A stretch of DNA of 64,000 nucleotides from Xiphydria camelus (GCA_963678675.1 OY783197.1:964400-1028399); one strand, 5' to 3'. Positions 35,141 through 46,135 are shown, numbered from the stretch's first letter. Translations and numbers: made by a program. The notes: a model not told the origin generated them from the letters alone.

Positions 35141-35732
35141 CACTGAGAAGTGTAGGATGTTTCAAAATGTAGCAATATATCGATCCGAGAAAGTATTGGG
35201 GGAAAAATTACAGGTAAGAAATGCAGTGACGGGACAGATATGAATTCGGTTAAATACTACATATATAGGATTTATATGTACTGTTTAAGACTGTATAGAA
35301 TTTAAATTTTAGGTCTGGTAGAAGTAAATTTTATTTTATACAGTAAATATATTGCATAGGTTAAATACTGTATAGGATTGTATAGGATTTAAATTGACAT
35401 CTACAGTGGCAAATTTTTAACTGCACTATTACACCAAGAAGACAGTTTATTAATAGTTAATAAATTGAATTTTAAATGCGACAAAATAAACATTGCATTA
35501 GGACGATCAAATATATGTTTATTATTAAAATGTTTATTTCATCCAAATGATTGTCTCTCAAAGGATCAAATCGTGCCAAATGAATATCGTAATATAATTA
35601 ACTTAAATAAATATATATTAATTACAAATAAACTGTTTTGTCAATGTACTATCACTAGATTTTTTACCCCGAGTTTTTTTCCATATTTTCTGGAACAGAT
35701 TGCTACATTTTGAAACATCATTTATCTCAGTG
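35141..35732. repeat. Large inverted-repeat element (592 bp) with a nested element
   Basis: The left terminus CACTGAGAAGTGTAGGATGT, TTCAAAATGTAGCAATAT pairs with the right ATTGCTACATTTTGAAACAT, ...ATCTCAGTG. A second copy is 39820-40352. The nested GTTTATT-family element occupies 35430-35670. Confidence 0.82.
35430..35670. repeat. GTTTATTTATAGTTAATAAA family copy nested in the 592-bp element
   Basis: ACCAAGAAGACAGTTTATTA and, at the right, TAATTACAAATAAACTGTTT are its inverted termini. The host termini lie outside on both sides. Confidence 0.72.
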
Positions 35733-35879
35733 TATCTAATTCATGTGAAGCATTATATTTGTATTATTTTGAAATCGTTTAATATTCTTGTTTAAAGATG
35801 AGGTGCATAATCTTGATGCATTTGACGAACCAATATTATTGCAGCGAAAGTTGCTGTACAATTTACGTTCATTTGTCTA

Positions 35880-36100
35880 TTTGGACAATATTTAAACGCG
35901 TATAATTGAACATAGCGAAATGAATATTTCGTTGAGACAATCAGACATTCGTTAATTATTACCGAGAGCTATTTAGAATTAAATAAGTGTTCTCTCTAAT
36001 TATTAATCAATATTTTCTCGTCCCAACAAAACGTATTTATTTCGAGACACTCAAAATATTCACGTTTATCTCAATTGCAAATAAATTCTTCCCTCGGTGC
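35880..36100. repeat. GTTTATTTATAGTTAATAAA family, degenerate copy
   Basis: ACATAGCGAAATGAATATTT, TTCGTTGAGACAATCAGACA, ATTCGTTAATTATTACCGAG and CAACAAAACGTATTTATTTC recall the family interior. The termini are unclear. Confidence 0.5.
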
Positions 36101-36275
36101 AACCAACCGATGCTCGTTTAATAGAAAAAAATACACATAAAAAAATTTTTTTAAATCACGCCCGAAGCAAATATCGCTAACAACTATACGTAGCTCTACC
36201 GCGCAGTGCCACTCGCGTTTCCGCTCGTCTCCTTCGCGATTCCTTTGTCCGCCTTTCGAGAGTTGGCAAGCTCAT

Positions 36276-36306
36276 AGAAAGAGAAAGAGAAAGAGAAAGA
36301 GAGGAG
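36276..36306. repeat. (GAAAGA)n microsatellite
   Basis: About five hexamer units of GAAAGA, ending in GAGAGG. Confidence 0.9.
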
Positions 36307-36658
36307 GGGGGTCTCTTCCGCCCAACGCGTTCGGCTCGAAATGAAATCAGCTGATAAAACGGAGCAAATGAAATTTCGCGCGCAAAGCTCGAATCTGAAA
36401 TATGACACTCTCCTCCCCCACCCCCTCTCTTTTTCTATATATACATCTATACACAGAGCGTCATCCAGATCGCGTCTCTCGGACGAGGATTTGATTACCG
36501 AGTCGAGTAGCTGCTACGACGACGAGATGTTCGCAAATGTATCGTGCGCACTTTAAAGGGGACATCACGATAGGGAGGAGGAGGGGGGTGGCTACCCACC
36601 ACCCCTGCGAAGTGCATTAAAATCCTTCGATAATCCAATAATAAATACTTTCAGTTCA

Positions 36659-36690
36659 AATGGAGCGGGTGCGATTGCCCCCGCTCCATT
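36659..36690. other. Perfect GC-rich stem-loop
   Basis: AATGGAGCGGG and CCCGCTCCATT form an 11-bp perfect stem with a 10-base loop TGCGATTGCC. No family relation is seen in the window. Role unknown. Confidence 0.75.
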
Positions 36691-36989
36691 GTCCGCGGTC
36701 CGTGATTCGACTGCCTATCACGCGGGGGAGGGAGGGTGGCTAGGTAGGCCCCGTATATAATGCAACTCGGCTTTCAGGGAGCGCGCCTTCCGCGCCATCC
36801 CGGGCGCAAGATCCATTTAGTCCGCCGAGAGAATCGAACGCAGCGGCGAAATTGTATCGACGGCTTTCGCACTCGGCGGAGTGCGCGCCCTCTTTGTCTT
36901 CCCTCCCGCCGCGGCCTCACCCCCTCGCGCGTTCTCGCCGAAACGCCGTTTTCGTAAACCTCGGCCGTCGGCGACGATAAATCGCTTCC

Positions 36990-37012
36990 GAGAGAGAGAG
37001 AGAGAGAAAGAG
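36990..37012. repeat. (GA)n microsatellite
   Basis: GAGAGAGAGAGAGAGAAAGA in a CpG-rich block. Confidence 0.9.
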
Positions 37013-37412
37013 CTCTCCTCGAATCGGGAGGTCCGGAAAGATATAGGCGCGCGAGAGAGGGATCTCTCGGAAAAAAAGAAGAGAGAAACGACTGAGCAGG
37101 AAGGCTTTTTCTTCGGCGCGTCGCTAATCGACTCGCGTAGAGAGAGGCAGGGGTGTACTCCGCCCTCGGATACGTCCCGCTTCGTTGGACGGCGAGGCGG
37201 AGGCCGCGTTCGCTTCCCGAGGAGAGCCGACGACGTTTTTATCGCGCTTCGTCGTCGCGGTGGCGTGTAACCTTCCACGTCGATTTCGTCCACATCGCGA
37301 TGTTGAGACGAGTGAAAGAGGTCCGAGGGACTTCTTTGCGTCGAGCCATAATGACTTCAAATTATGGGTGTTCGTCCTTTTGAATGAGTTTGTCATACGC
37401 CTATAGAGAGAG

Positions 37413-37520
37413 CAGGGTGAAATGGGGTGAATTGGCACAAGAAGTTGGCCCTTCGTTTCTACGGAAGGTAATAGAAACGGGGGACCAACTTCCTGCGTCA
37501 ATTTACCCCACTTTACCCTA
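37413..37520. repeat. Palindromic element copy 23, full-length 108 bp
   Basis: CAGGGTGAAATGGGGTGAAT to CACTTTACCCTA. The core has CGTTTCTAC and ATAGAAACG around the loop. Confidence 0.9.
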
Positions 37521-37727
37521 AACAAAATTCTAGCAAGATACCGACATTTTCCACGGGATGATCTACTTAATCCAAATTCTGCTGAAGTGAAATTATTTAT
37601 TATTGGTGAATACTTTGATTTATTTATTAAGGATATCATTTCACCGATTCGGATTGCCAACTCTCTTCCCGTTTTAAAATGATCAGACCTTAAGGAATTA
37701 TCTTGGTATCATTGCAAGAATTAAGTT

Positions 37728-37835
37728 TGGATGAAAACAGAGTGAGTCGACGCAGCAAGTTGGCCCCTCCTTCCCATTACTTTCCATGGAAACAAGAGGC
37801 CAACTTCTGTCGCCAACTCGCCCCGTTTTACCCTA
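37728..37835. repeat. Palindromic element copy 24, full-length 108 bp
   Basis: TGGATGAAAACAGAGTGAGT to CCCCGTTTTACCCTA, with TTCCCAT, TACTTTCC, ATGGAAA at the centre. It lies 207 bp from copy 23 and has the opposite loop orientation. Confidence 0.88.
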
Positions 37836-38628
37836 CTACAGGCGTACGACAAATTCGTTCGAGAAGGACGAACACCCGCGACTTAAAATCACTATAGATC
37901 GATGCGAAGAAGTTCGTCGGGCCTTTTCCAGCCGCGATAAGCGTCAGTCACGTGTTACAGTGTATTTTGAGCAGTATCAATTTATCATAAAGGGAAAAGG
38001 GAATAAGCTGGAAGACGTCGGAATTTCTTTTTAGGTATTTTAAGCTTCCTGTTAAAAAAAAAATAAATTTTGCGCGCGTGAATCTTCATCGAGGGGGTGA
38101 TCGCTTCGCGTCGCGCCGATTCCCGACCCCACGTCGACAATTGCAGCCGATCCCGCGGCGCTCCCGTCGCTTTGAATGGCGCGTGATTGAGCGGGCAATG
38201 AAGCGAGGGGGTTGGCGGGGTGAAAAGGAAAAAAAAGGACAGTACGCATCGCTCGCGAGGACGCGGTAGTCCGGGGGCATGGAGTAGTATACCGTAGGCT
38301 GCGCCCCGCTGCGCCAGTATTACCCAGGTAACGCATCGTTCCACCCCTCCCCCTCCCCCTGCCCCTGCGGACCCCTTGTACCCATGGAAACAGACCCGAC
38401 TGCGATCCCGTATCAACAAGCCGCCGTCCGCTTCGATCCGCACCCCGAGGCGCACCACTGTCGTCCACGCGAGGGCTGCGCGTCACGTGGGCCGACACGT
38501 GGCTCTCGTGAAAAACAGAGAACTGATCCACAGGAAACTCTTACTTTTGAAATTTATCATTTTCGCAAAATTCTAGACACAACGCGGGTAAAATAGTTTT
38601 TTGAAGTTTACGATGAAGATTTTTATCT

Positions 38629-38660
38629 AGGGTTGAGCGGGGTGAGTAAGTAAGCTTCAT
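38629..38660. repeat. Fragment of palindromic outer arm
   Basis: AGGGTTGAGCGGGGTGAGTA resembles the left outer arm, but no core follows. It lies just outside the larger inverted repeat around copy 25. Confidence 0.45.
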
Positions 38661-38846
38661 TGTTTATGAACTCTTGGTCTAAATCGATGTAAGACTTTGA
38701 TGTACGGTAAAACGTGGTAAGTTGGCCCGTCGTTTATACGGAAAGTAATAGCAATGTGGGGCCAACTTCCTGCGGCAACTCACCCTGTTTTACCCTACAA
38801 TACAGTCTTATATCGATTTAGACTAAAAATTCATAAGTAATGAGAT
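38657..38846. repeat. Larger inverted repeat with a palindromic element at its centre
   Basis: The left arm, about 38657-38702 (TTTATGAACTCTTGGTCTAA, ATCGATGTAAGACTTTG), pairs with about 38798-38846 (CAGTCTTATATCGATTTAGA, CTAAAAATTCATAAGTAATG). The 95-bp palindromic copy occupies exactly the centre, so the whole could fold as one stem of about 90 bp. Confidence 0.8.
38703..38797. repeat. Palindromic element copy 25, 95-bp form
   Basis: TACGGTAAAACGTGGTAAGT leads directly into TGGCCCGTCG, the same 13-bp loss as at 23979 and 41256. The right arm is complete, ending GTTTTACCCTA. Confidence 0.88.
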
Positions 38847-39450
38847 TAAGTGATTGAAATGTTTTTCCCGGCGAGCAAGTGTAGCCTCACATGGAACGCG
38901 GTCATCCGCTTTTTGCCCGGATTTCGACAGTCATGGTCCATCGGACGGAGAGCAATTCTCGAGAGTCGCCCGCGCCGCCGACCGCCTTTTCCGATAACAA
39001 GTTTCGCGCTACGACGCGAAACTCTTCTCTCTCTGTTTGCATTTTACCCTCCCCCCTCAACCGGGACTCCGAGGCAACCGCCACCCCCGCCCGCCACTCC
39101 GTCCACGCCAACTTGCTCCGCGCGGCTGTTGGTTTATTCACTCGCCCGCCGAGTCGATCTTGTTTAAACACGGCGCAACTTTTATGCTAACGACACTCGA
39201 GCGGAACGTGGTTCTATTGTTCTTTCAATTCCTCCCACCCCCTTGCCAACCGCCGACCAACGCGCACCGCGATCTTCGTCCGAAATCGAGGTCAGGAAAA
39301 CGCAGGAAAGACGAGCCGTGAGAATTTCCTCGAGCTAAGGCTTGAAAAATTTCGAGGAAATTATCTTCATCAAACGAAAATGAGATTCACGATGAAGTAA
39401 ATGTGTTTCGTTGATTGCCGCGGATTTTATTTGCACATCCCTTCTCCCTG

Positions 39451-39558
39451 TAGGGTAGAACGGGGTGAGTTTGCGCAGGAAGTTGGCCTTTCGTTTCTAT
39501 TACTTTCCGTATAAACGAGGGGCCAACTTCCTGTGCCAGCTCACCTCGCTTTACTCTA
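39451..39558. repeat. Palindromic element copy 26, full-length 108 bp
   Basis: TAGGGTAGAACGGGGTGAGT to CGCTTTACTCTA with loop TACTTTCC. Clean. Confidence 0.92.
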
Positions 39559-39819
39559 TATGCACGGGTTACCGCCGTTCGTCTGGCTTAGCGTCGTAAT
39601 ATCGCCGTAACATCGCGTACAACGCGGGGAGAATCATAATATTCTCGGATGGTAATACGAGCGATCCGTCTGGATTCGCGGGGCGCGTCTCCGGCGCGGA
39701 TGGTTAATTTTGCGTGGAATTAAACGCTACAACGGGAATATTCTAAAGGGAAGAGGCGCGAGATAAGATTTTAATAAGCTCTGTCTCTCAATTGGAAGTG
39801 ACTTTCAGTGATGCTATTG

Positions 39820-40352
39820 GACTGAGAAAAATGATGTTTCGAAATGTAGCAATATTAGTCGCAGAAAATATCAGGGAGCTCTAAATAAGAGATCAAGTGA
39901 TAGTGTAGTTATAAATTCGATTAAATACTATACCGTATGAAATTTATTTCCGTCAGACGTAAACACATATTAATCTTAAAAAATTACTAATAAATTAAAT
40001 TATTATAATACTTGTAAGTCCCATAGAGTATAATACTCGTATTCGACTGAATTCATAACTGTCTCATCATTACATTTCTCATCTAGAGTTTTTGCCCATA
40101 CGATGAAAAAAAAATAACGGAGATAAAATGATAAAACACGTTCGATTAAACGAGCTTAATTATTTTAATCAAAATACTAATAAATCGGATTAAATATTTA
40201 GTGATTCATAACTAGTTTATCCAACTGGAAAATGTTCAGTCAAACCAAACAGATGGAGAGAGGATCCATATTTCGCCAAATGGTTTTTTAGTTATATCCA
40301 GGATTTTAGTTAAATTGGATAGGTTGCTACATGTCGAGACATCCTTTTTCCA
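39820..40352. repeat. Large inverted-repeat element, copy 2
   Basis: ACTGAGAAAAATGATGTTTC, GAAATGTAGCAATATT at the left, and GGTTGCTACATGTCGAGACA with TCC at the right. The interior about 40084-40325 contains GTTAAATTGG-type motifs shared with 61498-61910. Confidence 0.75.
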
Positions 40353-41255
40353 AGATTACCGATTTCGCGATATCTCAGGCAAACAGAGAAAATATTAAAC
40401 TCAGGTGACGAGTTCCGGTGTAGATCTGCAGAAGTAATGTAAAAGCGAAAAAAGAAAATTCGAAATTATGCCAATTCGATATATGCGTTAGATGACAGCG
40501 CGAGAGGAGAAAAGAAGCCGACCGGGAATCTCGATGAAAATATGGACTAGGAGATACCCCGCGATATTTCGGGGGAAATACAAATCCACGGAGCGCGCGC
40601 GGACCCTGCCCGGGGGTTGACCATTTTTAAACGCGAAACCCGAGGAGAGTCCCGAGACGACGCGGATCCACGCGTGTTACTCCGGAGCCCGCGCGCGCCA
40701 CCCTCTTCTCGGAATCGACTTATTTGCATGGAGTTTATGCCATCGCCTCGCGGGGCTCTCTCCCTCCCACCCTCGCAAATACAAACTTCAACGGGCGGGG
40801 AAACGCTTATTATAATATTCTCTTGACCGGGCGCGAGCGCCGCCCGAAGGGGATTTAAGTTTAACATAACGTTTACCGATGTATAAATAATCGCGACTCC
40901 GCCGCGGCGGAGTACGACGGGGTTGGTTACAAGCCCCGGGACCATTGTTGGGACCGTGAAAGCGCGAGTCTCTTTGTGTGTGTCCCGGGTACGTATAGTT
41001 TTCTCGAGCGGCTAAGCCTCCGCTCGCTTAATGCATTCGGGGATTGGTCGTTAACATTCCATTACGCGCGCGCGCGCTCGTCGAACGGAGGACGGGAAAC
41101 TTGGATCGGTCTCGAACTTCGTGTGGAGGGAAGCTTGGTAAGATTTGAAGCGATACCGAGAAATTACGTCGTGAGAATAACGCGGAGCGTATTGAAAATG
41201 ACGAAATTAAAATTGAACTGCTTAGAAGATAAACGAACGATATGTACATTCGATA

Positions 41256-41350
41256 TAGGATAAAGGTGGGTGACTTGGCCCCTCGTTTTCATTGCTTCCC
41301 GTAGAAACGGGGGGCGAACTTCCTGTGCAAACTCACCCCGTTTTACCCCA
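41256..41350. repeat. Palindromic element copy 27, 95-bp form
   Basis: TAGGATAAAGGTGGGTGACT then TGGCCCCTCG, ending CCCCGTTTTACCCCA. The right flank is the inverted counterpart of the sequence that abuts copy 28. Confidence 0.88.
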
Positions 41351-41440
41351 GGCGCAATTTTTCGTAAATATGTTGCTATAAATAATAAAACGATTAATTT
41401 GAATCACATTATAATGTAATTTAAAAATATTTTGAAGGAC
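41351..41440. repeat. Dispersed repeat, same family, inverted partial copy 3
   Basis: CAATTTTTCGTAAATATGTT, then GATTAATTTGAATCACATTA. This is the reverse complement of the last part of 42625-42795. It starts right after palindromic copy 27. Confidence 0.72.
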
Positions 41441-41999
41441 AATTATTTTTCTAAACTCATGCGGCAAAGTAAATGTGTATATTGTGAAATAATTATCGTA
41501 AATTGTATAAACGTCGTAACGATCATGAAAGTCTGTTTGAATAAGGAAAAGAGTAAAATAAAATGATGCACGTATAAAATAACTCAACTCCAAAGAGGAG
41601 TAAAAATCGTTAGACTGTTAAAAGTTATGGTTAAAAGGAGAAGATACGAATGAAATGTAAAAATGTCGAAATAGCGATGAGACGAAAATATGTTTCCTAA
41701 TTTTTTATGAGATAAAAATAAGCAAGACGATTTATGGATGGACGAGTGAACATAGAATTGAAGGGCTTATTGGAAAAGCGTGAGAAGCCACAATATCATT
41801 TTATTGGGAAGACGAACTTTGAAGTTTCAAAGAAATCTGTAAAATGCATATTTTATTAATACAACCCCTCAGTGTTTTTAACAGATGTACTCTAGCTCAT
41901 ATATTAACGTCTACAATCTTAAAGTATGAAACAGAAATGCAGGGGACTACCACAACGTAAACTGTTTATTTTTGAACAGAGTGTGGCTTGTCACGTTTT

Positions 42000-42624
42000 T
42001 CCAATAAGCCCCTCAATTATTGTATTAATCAAATCCCATTAAAGGGCTGTCGAATCAACGTAAACATAATACTACTATTATACGGTGTCCTAAAATAAAT
42101 TTGCTCTTCGATTCTGCAAAGTGACAGCGACGCGTCGACGCTACTAGACGCAGGAAAACCACATCTGCCTCAAACATAATTAGAAAAATTATTCCTGCAC
42201 CGCGATTTATAAGTGAGCGCTCATAAGCGCAAAAGGGATAAGCGAGAATCCCCGACGCGCGTTCGAAAAGCCCGGGACGCGTTACACGCGCACGCCCGTC
42301 GAATATCAATGGCGTTTCGATTAAGAGACAACCTCGAGCGGAGGGTGCGCGTAGCGGGAGAGAGGGTGAAGATTTTTTCATTCCTTAATTAGATACGGTA
42401 ATCGCATATCGATGGGGGAGCGGCAGTAACGAAGTCTGATTTACAATTCACCTGTTTTATCTAGATGCAATTATGCACCCTTCCGTATATACGCTCGGGA
42501 CGGGCGCGCGGATTACGGGGGAGTACACCCTCTCGCGTGCCCGCGTCGTCGAATGACTTCGTAGCATCGATACGCGGCATCCGGCGGAATCCTTTTATCT
42601 TCGGATGTTTAGCGATTGCGCATA
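42000..42624. other. Intergenic, nothing recognised
   Basis: 41441-42060 is AT-rich, then CpG-rich 42120-42600. No repeat partner found. Confidence 0.4.
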
Positions 42625-42795
42625 GAAATATCCAGATAGACTCGTATGATCGCCACGACGTTTGTACAAACTGCAATAATTGATTGTTCCGAAAAATAAT
42701 CGTTCTTTAAAAAAAGGTTAACTGTAAATTGTAATGCGACTCAAATTAATCGCTGTAGTATTTATTGTAGCAACATATTTACGGAAAATTGTGCA
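42625..42795. repeat. Dispersed repeat, GATAGACT(T/C)GTATGAT family, copy 2
   Basis: CCAGATAGACTCGTATGATC to GCAACATATTTACGGAAAAT. It ends exactly where palindromic copy 28 begins. Confidence 0.75.
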
Positions 42796-42904
42796 TAGGG
42801 TAAAAAGCGGGATAATTGGCGCGAGAAGTTGGCCCCTCGTTTCTACGGAAAATAATTGAAACGAGGGGCCAACTTCCTGCGCCGACTTATCTCGTTTCAT
42901 CCTA
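42796..42904. repeat. Palindromic element copy 28, full-length
   Basis: TAGGGTAAAAAGCGGGATAA to CTCGTTTCATCCTA, 109 bp, with an ACGGAAAATAAT centre. The left flank belongs to the repeat at 42625-42795. Confidence 0.9.
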
Positions 42905-43070
42905 TGTTAAATAAATGTTTGGTATTTTATTTTTACGCGATTCGAAGAAATACCGATTTCATTCAAATAACATTTAAGCGACATTCGTTTTAATCGAATA
43001 AATGTGCTTTCAGGACTGTCCAAAAGCGCGTTTCTTTCGATGAAGTACATTTTTTCCTCAGTGTAGTCTT
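42905..43070. repeat. AT-rich element remnant ending in TTTTCCTCAGTG
   Basis: AAATAAATGTTTGGTATTTT, CATTCAAATAACATTTAAGC and TCGAATAAATGTGC, then CATTTTTTCCTCAGTGTAG. The terminus resembles the CACTGAG ends of other families. Only one end is clear. Confidence 0.45.
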
Positions 43071-44244
43071 CGCTTCTATCGGCCCTACGAATAGCCATCT
43101 GTGCCGTTCTAAGGGTCGCAAGACATGTACGTAAGATCCTTTCAATTTTGACAAGGCTCGCGACGCGATTAACGTCCATCCGCCGTTGCTAAGCAGCCCG
43201 AGGGCTGGAGGACCGGAGCGGACGCATCTGCGACGTCCCGTGGACGTCTCCGAGAGACACGACACAGGCCGCGCCGTGAAAAGGAGACACGTAAGGCATC
43301 CCTCGGGATCAAATTGTACACATATGCACGTATACACCGCGCCGGGGATACAAAGGCCGGGATCGGTAGCGAACCGAAACACGATAGCCAAGTATCCAGC
43401 ATGCTTCGTCGAATCCGAATGCAGGGCCCGTGCATACGTACACGTATGCCGGTACGAGAAGCAGGTATGTCCGCGGGCCACCCTTTCGTTTCGAGGGCAT
43501 AAAAAAAAAATCGAGATCGCCGAAGACGCTGCCGCTGCAGATGCCGTCCAGAGACCTCCGTTCTATTTTCGTAGCCGGATTCAAAGGGATATCCGTGATG
43601 CGAGACACCCCGCGGGGATACGCTATCACGTATGTATAGGTATAGGTACACATGCATGCACCTCTCGAATGCATGGAAATTTTCGTCACAACGGTGCATC
43701 GAATCGATTGCGTTTAAGTGCCGACTCCCATGCGCGCTTTCCAATCGTGACCCATAAAAAAAATTCGAGGAATCGCACATGCAGCTCCGCTTGAAGATAT
43801 CTGCCACGCCCCCTTCCTGGATAGCGACGTAACGATTTCGAATTCGCACGGCCGTATATACGTGGCACTCTCCCTCGCGAGCCGACGCTTATGGGGATTA
43901 AAATTTTATTGCCAACGGGAAGGAGATCCTCCCCCCTCGCCCTCCGCCACCCGCTGTTTCGCGGCTTATTCATCTTTTACGCGCGAGAAAAATTGAATCG
44001 TCCACGCCCGGCGAAGGGCGGACACCCCCTCTCTTCTCTCCTCTCTTTCCATGTGTCTCACAGGGTGAGGCGCGTATATATGTATATACGCGTATCACAG
44101 TCGAAGAGATAGCGATAAGTCTGCGTCCTTCGTGAATTAACAGACACGCCCCCCTCGGAAAGGCGCGGTGATTCCTTTATCGGTCGCAGTCAAGCGCGCG
44201 ACTTGAAATAATCCGTCCAACCCTGCGGTGCGTCTCGAGAGGCC
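43071..44244. other. CpG-rich intergenic block with long overlapping open frames
   Basis: Frames of 226 and 202 codons overlap on opposite strands at 43169-43849. They have cysteine/arginine-rich random composition and no motif, so I do not call them genes. Confidence 0.45.
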
Positions 44245-44271
44245 CCTCTCTCTCTCTCTATCTCTCTCTCG
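44245..44271. repeat. (CT)n microsatellite
   Basis: CTCTCTCTCTCTCTATCTCT, then CTCTC, interrupted once by A. Confidence 0.92.
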
Positions 44272-44387
44272 CGCGCATATGACGAGGGGGCGTGCGTGTC
44301 GGATACGAATTCCAGCGATCTCGGTGCAGCACTCCCACATAAGCCGTTAGAGCTCTTAACGACGCGGCCGGAAAATAACTTTCATCA

Positions 44388-44447
44388 GTCGAACGTTTCA
44401 GGGGAAGCGAAAGTTACAGTGATAAAGTTAGGGAGACAGCACTGTAC
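44388..44447. repeat. TACAGTGCTGTCTCC family, right half
   Basis: CGAACGTTTCAGGGGAAGCG, AAAGTTACAGTGATAAAGTT and AGGGAGACAGCACTGTAC match the right half of 2157-2269. Confidence 0.75.
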
Positions 44448-44472
44448 ACACGGCGATATGCCGTGTGTACAG
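44442..44472. other. Perfect 13-bp stem-loop between two element ends
   Basis: CTGTACACACGGC and GCCGTGTGTACAG are exact complements around GATAT. The outer six bases are facing termini of two TACAGTG-family elements, and the inner seven are extra symmetry. Confidence 0.85.
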
Positions 44473-44578
44473 TATAGTTTCGTCGTACAGACTGAAGTGA
44501 ATATATCGGCGTACAAATTATCGCGTTATATTTGGTTAAATATCCGATCTGTGAAAAAGTTGAGGAGACAGCACTGTA
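44468..44578. repeat. TACAGTGCTGTCTCC family, second adjacent copy
   Basis: The right terminus GTTGAGGAGACAGCACTGTA is clear. The left terminus TACAGTATAGTTT is degenerate. The length of 111 bp is close to the 113-bp complete copy at 2157-2269. Confidence 0.55.
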
Positions 44579-45329
44579 CAAACTCAAAAAGGGAACAAGG
44601 CGTCCCTCGAGGACGCGGTTAATTTTCGACGAAATGAATTTTCCTGCGCATCGCGTCGTCGCCAACCCATTTTCCGACAAATCCATGCGAGAAGCTCACA
44701 ATCGACGTTACGCGGTAAAAGTGTATGCACACGTAACCGGTTCCCGTATCAACGACGTCCCATTCCACCACGTGGCGCCGTCATTATTTTTTTCTCCCGC
44801 ACGACGTCCTTTCGCAGCGTATAAATATGCGTTCCAATTCAAAGCGGCGACTTTTTTAAAAAGCACACGGAGAAACAACGCCGCGATAAGCCGTCGCGTA
44901 CCTGCGTACAATGTATGCGCGACTGAAAGCGCATTTGCGGGCGACGCGAACAAAAAGCGCTTATTTCGTTCCGACTAGCCCGCCGCCGGGTAGAATTTAA
45001 TAAACCCCCGACAGACGATTTCGCTCGCCCGTTCGATTTCCCCGAATGAAATCTCCCCCGTCTTTCCCTCGGATGGACGAACGGAGGACATGGATGCGCG
45101 GGCGGCGCGGCGTGCCTCGAAATTCGCGCGGTTATATATAAATATGTAGCTGCATGCATGTGCACGTATTTTTGCAGGACAACGCATACGAATTCTATCG
45201 GCGGTAGAGCCGCGAATTTTCGCGTCGACGAATCGTTCTTCCGCGTGATGTACTTGTTATGTCCGAGAAATAAAGGGAATTCGTGTAATTGAAGTATAAT
45301 TTAATACTGCGATTTTTCGGGTTAATCGT

Positions 45330-45450
45330 GTAAACTCTTCTCTCGCCACTAATTAATAAATGATTATTCGAATATGACGAAATAAACATTTCGTTGGACC
45401 GAGCGAATATTCATTTGGCACTATTAGATATTTCGGGGCAACTGTTTGAG
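45330..45450. repeat. GTTTATTTATAGTTAATAAA family, partial copy
   Basis: ACTAATTAATAAATGATTAT, TATGACGAAATAAACATTTC and GTTGGACCGAGCGAATATTC match the family interior. Confidence 0.6.
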
Positions 45451-45475
45451 TAAACTATTCCATGTAATAGAGAGA

Positions 45476-45583
45476 TGATATGTATACTGAGTGAGCTGGC
45501 GCAGGTGTTTGGCCCTTTTTCGCCGTCGAGAATAATTTAAACGAGAGGCCAACTTCCTGCGCCAACTCACCCCATTCTACCCA
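45476..45583. repeat. Palindromic element copy 29, diverged full-length
   Basis: The right half is good (GAGAGGCCAACTTCCTGCGC, CAACTCACCCC). The left half is mutated (GAGTGAGCTGGCGCAGGTGT), and its first 15 bp are unrecognisable. Confidence 0.8.
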
Positions 45584-46019
45584 ACATGAATGCACACCTC
45601 GTAGAGCTGCGCGAGTCGCCAATGTCGACGAGCTTTCAGGGGGTGGAAGCGGGAGCGTCACGTTCCTGCCGCCGTAGCCCAGTTTATCGCGTATTGACGA
45701 TATTTTACAATAACGCGATGATATACGAGGGATTTGGCTCATATTCGAAAGTTTCGCCGTTATGCGGCGCGCTCGCCATTCTTAGAGCGAGCGATGGTTA
45801 AAACCCCCGCGGACGCGAACAGAAGCCCGCCGCTTCTCCTAGCGTAGTCGCGTCGATAGTTTATAGTTCGACCGTAAACCGGATGCCGCGGATATATGCC
45901 GGCTATTGGTGGTGCGAACTTATCGCGTGCGTCTTTACGAGACAGGGTCTATACACGGATAGAATGCGCGGAGCGAAGGATCCTTCGACACGCTTGTCGA
46001 GGTTTGCGACGAAAAAAAA

Positions 46020-46037
46020 AATATATATATATATATA
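46020..46037. repeat. (AT)n microsatellite
   Basis: About nine AT units following an A-run. Confidence 0.92.
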
Positions 46038-46135
46038 CAGTCGAATCTCCACATGATGCCGACTTCGGGAACCAGGGGCGAACCTACTGTATCGACTTTA
46101 AACGGTTTCTCTTACTTAGAAAGTACTTCCGGAAC

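Noticed and set aside
43169..43849. Minus-strand 226-codon frame and the opposing plus-strand 202-codon frame
   Set aside because: Mutually overlapping frames in CpG-rich DNA without motifs, start context or splice evidence; stop codons are rare here simply because of composition.
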